Under the pieces are notes generated by a model. That model made no database searches. It was given only the letters and a program-made list of their open reading frames with translations, and was not told the DNA's origin. This document shows, piece by piece, positions 6,161 to 11,254 of a stretch of 11,254 nucleotides of DNA (position 1 is its first letter; every line of letters begins with the position of its first letter). The translations under genes were made by a program, and so were the position numbers. Origin of the DNA: Deltaproteobacteria bacterium (GTDB lineage: Bacteria; Desulfobacterota; DSM-4660; Desulfatiglandales; HGW-15). The stretch spans positions 1 through 11,254 of the forward strand of contig JAFGPH010000624.1 of assembly GCA_016926135.1 (NCBI GenBank), given 5' to 3'.

Positions 6161-6370
6161 ATGGCGGCCGAGCAGTGGAAAAAAGTCCATGTTTATCAAT
6201 GCCCCTGCGGGTACAGTTATGATCCGGAAAGGGGTTGCAGCGAGGCTGGATGCGAACCGGGCACCCCTTTCGATGCACTGCCTGACACGTGCACCTGTCC
6301 GAGATGCCAGCGGGCCAAGATGCATTTCCGGGAGAAACGGTTCTCCGTGCCTGTGAAGGGGGGGCATTAA
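6161..6370 (+). CDS. Rubredoxin 3, highly unusual seven-cysteine variant with CXC first site
   Basis: 69-residue protein that aligns along its whole length with rubredoxins (CGYSYDPERG, then EPGTPFDALP, then CPRC), but its metal site is altered. The first pair is C14-P-C16 (CXC), and the second pair is C46-x2-C49. Extra cysteines C26, C31 and C44 take the places of residues usually Asp, Ile/Val and the invariant Trp. The frame is open and uses normal codons, so it does not look like decay. It may bind a different metal or cluster, carry a disulfide, or sense redox. It is the last gene before the PerR promoter. Its function is unknown beyond the rubredoxin-like fold. Confidence 0.85.
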   Translation: MAAEQWKKVHVYQCPCGYSYDPERGCSEAGCEPGTPFDALPDTCTCPRCQRAKMHFREKRFSVPVKGGH

Positions 6371-6382
6371 GGAAGTTTATTC

Positions 6383-6410
6383 TTGACAGAGCCGCCACGT
6401 GGGCTATTAT
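6383..6410 (+). promoter_or_regulatory. Sigma-70 promoter of perR
   Basis: TTGACA (6383-6388) and TATTAT (6405-6410) are 16 bases apart, giving transcription start near 6417. The TTG of the -35 element is in frame with perR and could be mistaken for its start codon. Confidence 0.65.
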
Positions 6411-6429
6411 TAATAACTATTACTGATAA
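6405..6429. promoter_or_regulatory. Putative PerR/Fur-type operator overlapping the perR promoter
   Basis: AT-rich sequence with two overlapping inverted repeats: the perfect palindrome TTATTAATAA (6407-6416) and TAATA-AC-TATTA (6411-6422). It resembles PerR/Fur boxes in composition and size, not as an exact match. It covers the -10 element and transcription start, so bound repressor would block its own promoter. Confidence 0.5.
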
Positions 6430-6445
6430 GCCCCATGCCACGCAT

Positions 6446-6883
6446 TTGAATCAGGATCAAAAACATAGGATGACGCACCAGCGCCGGGTGATCCTGGAAG
6501 AGGTGAAATGCTGTCCAGGGCACCCGACCGCCGATGAGATCTACGAGAAGGTCAGAAAGAAACTGCCCAGGATCAGCATGGGCACGGTCTATCGCAACCT
6601 GGACCTGCTGGCCGCCGGCGGCCTGATTCACAAGATCGAGCCGGGTCACCCGCAGAAGCGGTTTGACGGGGTTACGAAAGATCACTACCACCTCACCTGC
6701 GTTCGGTGCGGAAAAATCGAGGACGTGCCCTTTGAGCCTTCGGATAACACGCTGGGGAATTTGGAAAATGCCTTGGGTCGTATGACCAAATTCGGCATAT
6801 TCGGGCACAAGCTCGAGTTTTTGGGCCTCTGTGCGGCTTGCCAGAAGCAGGGGGCGCACCTTGGCGAAGATGGGGATCAGTAA
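6446..6883 (+). CDS. perR: PerR-type (Fur family) peroxide-responsive repressor
   Basis: About 145-residue metal-dependent repressor. The winged helix covers residues 8-65 (RMTHQRRVILEEV, HPTADEIYEKV, RISMGTVYRNLDLL). The metal-sensing residues of PerR are present: H26 (of HPTAD), D74 (RFD), H80 and H82 (HYH) and D93. Structural zinc cysteines are C85-x2-C88 and C129-x2-C132. The RFD-x4-DHYH pattern matches Bacillus PerR more than Fur. In PerR, peroxide oxidises the regulatory histidines and releases DNA. The start is uncertain: TTG 6383 lies in the promoter, TTG 6446 keeps the N-terminal helix, and ATG 6470 would begin right at MTHQRR. None has a strong ribosome site, so TTG 6446 is a compromise. 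Downstream genes (rubrerythrin, desulfoferrodoxin) are classical PerR targets, and the operator in its own promoter suggests autorepression. Confidence 0.9.
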   Translation: MNQDQKHRMTHQRRVILEEVKCCPGHPTADEIYEKVRKKLPRISMGTVYRNLDLLAAGGLIHKIEPGHPQKRFDGVTKDHYHLTCVRCGKIEDVPFEPSDNTLGNLENALGRMTKFGIFGHKLEFLGLCAACQKQGAHLGEDGDQ

Positions 6884-6916
6884 GGACAACAGGCTTTCCA
6901 CAGGGGGGAATATTGT

Positions 6917-7492
6917 ATGAAAGAATTGAAAGGAAGTCAGACCGAGAAGAATTTGGTTGCTTCATTTGCCGGGGAATCTCAGGCCAGGAATCGCTATACC
7001 TATTTTGCGAGTCAGGCCAAGAAAGAGGGATATGTTCAGATCTCTCGTATCTTTGAAGAGACCGCCAATCAGGAGAAGGAACACGCCAAGAGATTTTTCA
7101 AGTTTCTGAAGGGCGGCGATGTGGAAATTACGGCAGCCTTCCCGGCCGGGGCGATCGGCAGCACCCACGAGAACCTGCTGGCCGCCGCAGCCGGAGAGAA
7201 TTTCGAGCACGGGACCCTTTATCCAAGCCACGCCACGGTAGCCGAGGAAGAGGGTTTTTCGGATGTGGCGCTGGTATACCGGGCCATTTCCGTGGCGGAG
7301 AAACAGCATGAGAAGCGTTACCGTGACCTGGCCGCCAACATAGAAAAAGGCCGGGTTTTTAAGCGGGATCAGGACGTGGTCTGGCAATGCAGTAATTGCG
7401 GCTACGTTTACACGGGCAAGGAAGCTCCCCAGGCCTGCCCTGCGTGCGCCCACCCGCAGGCCCACTTCGAGCTCCTGGGAGAGAACTGGTAG
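6917..7492 (+). CDS. rbr: Rubrerythrin (Desulfovibrio-type, 191 residues)
   Basis: Diiron peroxidase of the same length as the well-studied D. vulgaris enzyme, with matching ligand positions: E20, E53, H56, E94, E97, E127 and H130 in the four-helix domain, and C158-x2-C161 with C174-x2-C177 in the C-terminal rubredoxin-like domain. The start [12 protein letters not shown] and end [18 protein letters not shown] closely resemble that family. ATG follows a purine-rich AGGGGGGA ribosome site. It sits directly after perR, so peroxide-induced expression is expected. It removes the hydrogen peroxide made by the superoxide reductase encoded next to it. Confidence 0.97.
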   Translation: MKELKGSQTEKNLVASFAGESQARNRYTYFASQAKKEGYVQISRIFEETANQEKEHAKRFFKFLKGGDVEITAAFPAGAIGSTHENLLAAAAGENFEHGTLYPSHATVAEEEGFSDVALVYRAISVAEKQHEKRYRDLAANIEKGRVFKRDQDVVWQCSNCGYVYTGKEAPQACPACAHPQAHFELLGENW

Positions 7493-7575
7493 CATGCGCG
7501 CCTTCGGCAACCGACCTGTTGCATGTGAAGGCGGGATCATTTCTTCAACACAAGGCATCCATAGAGGAGGATATC

Positions 7576-7950
7576 ATGGCGGAGAGAATGGAGGTTTACA
7601 AGTGCGAGTTGTGCGGCAACATCGTGGAGGTGCTGCACGGAGGCAAAGGCGAGCTGGTTTGCTGCGGTCAGCCCATGAAGCTTTTCAAGGAAAACACCGT
7701 AGACGCGGCCAAGGAGAAGCACGTCCCGGTGGTGGAAAAGACCGCGGACGGGTTCCAGGTGAAGGTGGGTAGCGTTGCCCATCCCATGGAGGAGAAACAC
7801 TACATCGAGTGGATCGAGATCATCGCTGACGGCCAACTCTACCGTTATTTCCTGAAACCCGGCGCGGCCCCGGAGGCCACTTTCAAGATCGCTGCCGACA
7901 AGGTCACAGCCAGGGAGTACTGCAACCTTCACGGCCTGTGGAAGGCGTAG
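7576..7950 (+). CDS. dfx: Desulfoferrodoxin, class I (two-iron) superoxide reductase
   Basis: 124-residue cytoplasmic enzyme that reduces superoxide to hydrogen peroxide without making oxygen. The N-terminal desulforedoxin-like domain binds Center I iron through C10, C13, C29 and C30. The catalytic Center II has four histidines H49, H69, H75 and H119 plus C116 as axial thiolate. The loop residues E47 and K48, which guide superoxide and protonation, are present. Numbering coincides with that of the Desulfoarculus baarsii enzyme. GAGGAGG lies just upstream of the ATG. Electrons probably come from the rubredoxins encoded upstream. Placement between rubrerythrin and a rubredoxin-like gene supports a superoxide-to-water pathway. 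Confidence 0.97.
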   Translation: MAERMEVYKCELCGNIVEVLHGGKGELVCCGQPMKLFKENTVDAAKEKHVPVVEKTADGFQVKVGSVAHPMEEKHYIEWIEIIADGQLYRYFLKPGAAPEATFKIAADKVTAREYCNLHGLWKA

Positions 7951-7968
7951 TGGTTCACCTCGGTGGCA

Positions 7969-7991
7969 GTCCCTTCTGGGGACGGGAAGGG
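7969..7991 (+). other. Two mutually exclusive hairpins between dfx and the next gene
   Basis: GTCCC-TTCTG-GGGAC (7969-7983) and CCCTTC with GAAGGG (7971-7976 and 7986-7991) share bases and cannot form together. The second would sequester the GGAAGGGGG ribosome site of the 51-residue gene. There is no U-tract, so a terminator is unlikely. A regulatory role is speculative. Confidence 0.3.
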
Positions 7992-7999
7992 GGAATAGC

Positions 8000-8155
8000 A
8001 TGGCTGAATGGAAATGCAACAAGTGCGGCTACACCCTGAAGGCCGACAAACCGCCCGAGAAATGCCCCTCCTGCAAGGAGAAGTGCGAGTTTCTGGACGT
8101 CTCCTGCTACATACCGGATTGCGGGCAGCAGGGGGGAGACCAACGTCTGCGGTGA
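8000..8155 (+). CDS. Small rubredoxin-like iron/zinc protein (51 residues)
   Basis: Short cytoplasmic protein beginning [20 protein letters not shown]6-x2-C9 and C22-x2-C25 form a rubredoxin-like knuckle pair with a very short spacer, like the C-terminal domain of rubrerythrin detached as a separate protein. Three or more further cysteines follow (C29, C36, C41). The GGAAGGGGG ribosome site lies upstream. The gene is easily missed because of its length. It probably transfers electrons to rubrerythrin or desulfoferrodoxin, or acts as a zinc-ribbon adaptor. I cannot decide which from sequence. The gap to the next gene is 19 bases. Confidence 0.8.
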   Translation: MAEWKCNKCGYTLKADKPPEKCPSCKEKCEFLDVSCYIPDCGQQGGDQRLR

Positions 8156-8174
8156 ATTATACGGGAGGCTGGGA

Positions 8175-8357
8175 ATGTCCAACAAGAAGTATCGAGTCAG
8201 GGCCGAGTGCCCGTCTTGCGCCTGTGGGGATGTCTCCTTCCTCGGCCCGGAGAAGCTGAGGGAGAAGTTCATCGGGGATGAAAAGGAAATCGAGATCCTG
8301 TGCCCCTTGTGCGGGACCAAGCACAAGGGGAAGGTAGAGGAAGAGCCCTCGGAGTAA
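8175..8357 (+). CDS. Small zinc-ribbon-like hypothetical protein (60 residues)
   Basis: Lysine- and glutamate-rich soluble protein with C12-x2-C15 (and C17) and C43-x2-C46, a spacing that fits a zinc ribbon or an iron-sulfur knuckle. There is no aromatic rubredoxin core, which favours zinc. The GGGAGG ribosome site sits seven bases before the ATG. It lies in the perR gene string with short gaps, so it is probably co-expressed with the oxidative stress genes. Function unknown: it could be a redox switch, a metal carrier or an RNA/protein-binding ribbon. Confidence 0.75.
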   Translation: MSNKKYRVRAECPSCACGDVSFLGPEKLREKFIGDEKEIEILCPLCGTKHKGKVEEEPSE

Positions 8358-8390
8358 CGCGATTTCAGAAAAGGTGCGAAGGAGGAGGGA

Positions 8391-8828
8391 ATGGGAAAAG
8401 CGTTGATCGTGTTCTCGACCCGGACGGGCGAGACCAAGAAGATTGCCGAGCTGATTGCGGAAGGGGTCCGCATGGAGGGAGTGGAAGCCCAGGTCGTGAA
8501 CGTAACCGGGATCAAGAAGGAGACCGATTTCGCCGGGTACGACGCCTATGTGTTCGGCTCGGCCACCTACCACGGCGATATGATCCAGGGCATGAAGACC
8601 ATGCTCTTCTTGGCGGAGAAGGCGAATCTCCAGGGCAAGGCGGGCGGGTCCTTCGGGGCCTTCGGCTGGAGCGGGGAGGCGCCCGGCCGCATTTTCGACA
8701 CCATGAAGAACATTTTTCAGATGGACATGGTGGGCGGGCCGCTGAGACTCAAGTCCTCCACCCTGGGCGGAGGGGTTCAGATGGCCCAGGATTATGGAAA
8801 ACAGATCGGAAAAAAGATCAAGGGATGA
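8391..8828 (+). CDS. Flavodoxin-like FMN protein (second copy)
   Basis: 145-residue flavodoxin-fold protein paralogous to the one at 5265-5708. Both share the phosphate loop (TRTGET at residues 10-15 here), the ATYHGDM segment, a MKTMLFLAEKANLQGK stretch and the GAFGWSGEA loop, which strongly recalls the flavodoxin domain of flavodiiron proteins. As with the first copy there is no diiron domain. AAGGAGGAGGGA directly precedes the ATG. The two copies lie in different putative operons, one under sigma-54 and one under PerR control, so each branch may have its own flavin carrier. An alternative is a role as electron partner for CooS downstream. Confidence 0.92.
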   Translation: MGKALIVFSTRTGETKKIAELIAEGVRMEGVEAQVVNVTGIKKETDFAGYDAYVFGSATYHGDMIQGMKTMLFLAEKANLQGKAGGSFGAFGWSGEAPGRIFDTMKNIFQMDMVGGPLRLKSSTLGGGVQMAQDYGKQIGKKIKG

Positions 8829-8844
8829 ATGAAAGGAGGTCCGC

Positions 8845-9030
8845 ATGAGCACACCCCGACATTGCCCCGGCTTTGAATCCCACAAGAGCCTCAAGTCTTT
8901 CACCTGCAAATGCCCGGAATGCGGAAGGGAGACGGAGATCTTTTCGGACGAATTCGACAGAAAGCATACCTGCAAGGGGTGCGGAAAAGAGATCGATTTC
9001 ACCCGCTGCACCCTGGAGGTTTCGGCGTGA
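8845..9030 (+). CDS. Small cysteine-rich zinc-ribbon protein (61 residues)
   Basis: Seven cysteines in 61 residues: C7, C21-K-C23-x2-C26, C43-x2-C46 and C55. C23/C26 with C43/C46 form a probable zinc ribbon, while the extra ones could bind a second metal or act as redox thiols. The charged stretch EIFSDEFDRKH separates the halves. It has a near-perfect ribosome site (GAAAGGAGGT) and starts 16 bases after the second flavodoxin-like gene. I do not recognise a named family. The arrangement with the 51- and 60-residue proteins suggests a set of small metal proteins serving this locus. Confidence 0.78.
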   Translation: MSTPRHCPGFESHKSLKSFTCKCPECGRETEIFSDEFDRKHTCKGCGKEIDFTRCTLEVSA

Positions 9031-9038
9031 GAAGAGGC

Positions 9039-9071
9039 TCGACCGGTCCGTCGCAAAGTCGGGCCGGTTGA
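9039..9071 (+). other. Hairpin between the 61-residue gene and the DUF4177-like gene
   Basis: TCGACCGG and CCGGTTGA form an eight-pair stem with one G-U wobble around a 17-base loop. No U-tract follows. It could set relative message levels within the operon, but the evidence is structural only. Confidence 0.3.
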
Positions 9072-9087
9072 AGTGTGAGGGGGATTC

Positions 9088-9315
9088 GTGAAAAGATACC
9101 AGTATGAAATCACCAGGCACCCGAGCGACCAGTTCAGTGACCTGGTCTATTTCTGTTCGGATCAAGGGGAATGCTCCCTGAACCAAATTCCCATGGACCA
9201 GATGGGGGTTTTGCGTCAGGTCCTGAATGAGCGCGGGGGGCAGGGATGGGAGCTGGTGCAGTTGTTTTTCGGTAAGGAAGGTATTCTCGCCTTCTGGAAA
9301 CGGGAGGCGGCGTGA
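9088..9315 (+). CDS. DUF4177-like small protein
   Basis: 75-residue protein with a GTG start and a GAGGGGG ribosome site. The motif LRQVLNERGGQGWELVQLFF resembles the LNELGAEGWELV signature of DUF4177 proteins, small beta-rich proteins of unknown function. The N-terminal part contains two cysteines (FCSDQGEC). It ends 74 bases before cooS with no terminator seen in between, so it may be co-transcribed with cooS. Family assignment rests on the signature only. Confidence 0.72.
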   Translation: MKRYQYEITRHPSDQFSDLVYFCSDQGECSLNQIPMDQMGVLRQVLNERGGQGWELVQLFFGKEGILAFWKREAA

Positions 9316-9389
9316 GGTTTTTCAGGACCGCAACCAGGACCAGGTATGAATCAGAGGTGAACAGTCCAAGCCGCTAAGGAGGAGAGTGA

Positions 9390-11254
9390 ATGGAAAAGGA
9401 CAAGGACAAGGCCAAGGAAAAGGAAGTTAAGAAACTGAACATTCGGGATGTCACCATCTGCGAATCAACGGCCCAGATGCTGCGAAAGGCGGAGCGGGAC
9501 GGCGTTGAGACCGCCTTTCACCGGGCCGCGGACATGAAGGCCTGCCCCATCGGGGCGGACTCGGCCTGCTGCAAGCACTGTTCCATGGGACCCTGCCGGC
9601 TCAACCCCAAAGACCCGTACGCCAAGGTGGGGGTCTGCGGCGCAACCATCGACACCATTCATGCCAGAAATTTCGCCAGGATGGTCGCCAGCGGCGCCGC
9701 CGCCCATACCGACCACGGCATGAGCATGCTGGACGTCTTCAGGGAGGTCGTGAACGGCCATATCAAGGATTACAAGATCAAGGATGTGGCGAAGCTGGAG
9801 TTGGTGGCCCAGGAGCTGGGAATTGCCACGGAGGGGCGGGAGGTCAAGGATATCGCCACGGATGTTTACAGGGAACTGGAGCGGACCTATACGCAGGTGG
9901 AAGGGGAGATCCCGTTTGTCAGCAGGGTCCCCGCCAAGACGCTCGAGACCTGGCGCAAGCATGGTGTTGTGCCGCGCGGCGCCATGCGGGAGATCATGGA
10001 GATCATGCACAGGACCCACATGGGCGTGGACCAGGATTATGAAAACATCACCAAACAGTGCACCCGCACTGCGCTGGGAGACGGCTGGGGCGGATCCATG
10101 GTGGCCACCGAGATCTCGGACATCCTTTTCGGGACCCCCACGCCGGTCAGGACCGAGGTGGACATGGGCTGCCTCAAGGAAGACCACGTGAACATCATCA
10201 TTCACGGCCACGAACCGAACCTCTTCGAGTCCATGCTGGATTCGGTGAATGACCCGGGCCTGATCCAGGCGGCCAAAGAAGCGGGCGCCAAGGGCATTAA
10301 TCTGCTGGGCATGTGCTGCTCGGGGGCCGAGATGATGTCCAGGCACGGGATTCCGCATGCCGGCAACTTCATGTCCACGGAGGCGATTCTGATCACCGGC
10401 GCGGTGGATGCCATGGGCGTGGATGTGCAGTGCATCAAGCAGGGGCTGGGGAAAGTGGCCGAGTGTTACAAGACGAAGCTTTTCACCACCAACCCGCGCT
10501 GCCATATCGAGGGGGTGGAGCACATCGAGTTCGTGGAGCACGATCCCAGAGAGTGCACGGACTCCATTGTGGAGAATGCCATCGTCCGATTCAAGAACCG
10601 TTCGTTACCGATCGAGATCCCCAAGATCAAGACCCTGGGGATCCACGGTTTCTCTCACGAGTACATCAACTACATGCTGGGCGGCACCTTCAGGGCTTCC
10701 TATACCCCGCTGAACGACAACATCATCAACGGCAGGATCCGGGGCGTGGCCGGCGTGGTCGGCTGCACCAACCCCAGGGTCAAGCACGACTACGTGCATG
10801 TAGAGCTGGTGAAAGAACTGATCCGGAACGACGTGCTGGTGGTGCAGACCGGGTGTTCCCAGATCTCCCTGGCCAAGGCCGGGCTTTACACCCCGGAAGC
10901 GGCACACCTGGCAGGCCCCGGGTTGCGGGAGGTGTGCGAAACCGTGGGTATGCCTCCGGTGCTTGGGGTGGGTTCCTGCGTGGACAACAGCCGCATCCTG
11001 ATCGCCTGCGCCGAAATGGTGCGGGTCGGCGGGCTGGGTGAAAGCATTGCGGACCTGCCCGTGGCGGGGGCCGCCCCCGAGTGGATGAGTGAGAAGGCCA
11101 TCTCCATTGGTCACTATTTCGTGGGCTCCGGGGTCTATACGGTCTTCGGGGTCACCTTCCCCATCATCGAGGGCACCAAGTTCCACCAGTTGCTTTTTGA
11201 CGGGCTGGAAGCCATGGGTTTCGGCAAGTGGGGATTTGCAGTGGATCCCCATGA
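9390..11254 (+). CDS. cooS: Anaerobic Ni-Fe carbon monoxide dehydrogenase catalytic subunit, 3' end beyond window
   Basis: Catalyses CO + H2O to CO2 + 2H+ + 2e-, or the reverse. 621 of about 640 residues are present. Cluster ligands match Carboxydothermus CODH-II shifted by 13: D-cluster C52 and C60, B-cluster C61, C64, C69 and C83. For the C-cluster: H274, C309 or C310, C348, C459, C489 and C530. The catalytic lysine is probably K569. C52-x7-C60 indicates the classical [4Fe-4S] D-cluster. The first 15 residues are a charged Lys/Glu/Asp extension. AAGGAGGAG precedes the ATG at six bases. No cooC, cooF or acetyl-CoA synthase gene is visible, though they may lie to the right. The enzyme is oxygen-sensitive, so linkage with superoxide and peroxide defence is sensible. 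An energy or redox role versus a Wood-Ljungdahl role cannot be decided here. Confidence 0.97.
   Translation, partial: MEKDKDKAKEKEVKKLNIRDVTICESTAQMLRKAERDGVETAFHRAADMKACPIGADSACCKHCSMGPCRLNPKDPYAKVGVCGATIDTIHARNFARMVASGAAAHTDHGMSMLDVFREVVNGHIKDYKIKDVAKLELVAQELGIATEGREVKDIATDVYRELERTYTQVEGEIPFVSRVPAKTLETWRKHGVVPRGAMREIMEIMHRTHMGVDQDYENITKQCTRTALGDGWGGSMVATEISDILFGTPTPVRTEVDMGCLKEDHVNIIIHGHEPNLFESMLDSVNDPGLIQAAKEAGAKGINLLGMCCSGAEMMSRHGIPHAGNFMSTEAILITGAVDAMGVDVQCIKQGLGKVAECYKTKLFTTNPRCHIEGVEHIEFVEHDPRECTDSIVENAIVRFKNRSLPIEIPKIKTLGIHGFSHEYINYMLGGTFRASYTPLNDNIINGRIRGVAGVVGCTNPRVKHDYVHVELVKELIRNDVLVVQTGCSQISLAKAGLYTPEAAHLAGPGLREVCETVGMPPVLGVGSCVDNSRILIACAEMVRVGGLGESIADLPVAGAAPEWMSEKAISIGHYFVGSGVYTVFGVTFPIIEGTKFHQLLFDGLEAMGFGKWGFAVDPH

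Noticed and set aside
8157..9113. Minus-strand open frame of 318 codons opposite the second flavodoxin-like gene
   Set aside because: Shadow of well-supported plus-strand genes with ribosome sites. No domain is recognisable in the antisense translation.
9465..10541. Minus-strand open frame of 358 codons opposite cooS
   Set aside because: The plus strand encodes CooS with every cluster ligand. The antisense product is His/Gly-rich with no family resemblance.

Overview
The window looks like a chromosomal piece of a strictly anaerobic, GC-rich bacterium, most likely a member of the Desulfobacterota (sulfate-reducing or syntrophic 'deltaproteobacteria'). The basis is the gene content: rubrerythrins (one closely resembling the 191-residue Desulfovibrio type), a two-iron desulfoferrodoxin, several rubredoxins, a sigma-54 enhancer-binding protein and an anaerobic nickel CO dehydrogenase. 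The taxon is inferred from remembered family resemblance, not from a search.

Layout. (1) Positions 1-2205, minus strand: an IclR-family regulator followed by an EntE/DhbE-like acyl (aryl) adenylate-forming ligase that runs off the left edge, separated by a 115-base gap holding two strong hairpins. (2) 2206-2642: a divergent control region with a sigma-70 promoter for the iclR gene (minus) and one for the next gene (plus). (3) 2643-4025, plus strand: a PAS-AAA+-Fis sigma-54 activator. (4) 4026-4486: a non-coding control region with a perfect 24-base palindrome, tandem TGTCTCA sites and a near-consensus -24/-12 promoter. (5) 4487-6370: a tightly spaced putative operon of an unrecognised 82-residue protein, a short rubrerythrin, a flavodoxin-like protein and three consecutive rubredoxins. 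(6) 6371-6445: a sigma-70 promoter and AT-rich operator. (7) 6446-9315: a PerR-type regulator, a second rubrerythrin, desulfoferrodoxin, a 51-residue rubredoxin-like protein (too short for many gene finders), two small zinc-ribbon proteins, a second flavodoxin-like protein and a DUF4177-like protein. (8) 9390 to the right edge: cooS, the catalytic subunit of Ni-CO dehydrogenase, nearly complete.

How the parts fit. The core is an oxidative-stress defence island: desulfoferrodoxin reduces superoxide to peroxide, rubrerythrins reduce peroxide to water, and rubredoxins and flavodoxins can deliver the electrons. Two controls are visible: a sigma-54 activator whose probable enhancer sites (TGTCTCA repeats) lie next to its own stop codon and upstream of the first operon, and a PerR-type repressor with a likely operator in its own promoter. 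CooS, an oxygen-sensitive CO oxidiser, follows in the same orientation and may be co-transcribed.

Most unusual are the three adjacent rubredoxins, whose first metal-binding cysteine pair has three different spacings (CX2C, CX4C, CXC). The third also replaces the conserved tryptophan with cysteine and carries seven cysteines. The local sigma-54 circuit with its TGTCTCA operator is the second item most worth following up.
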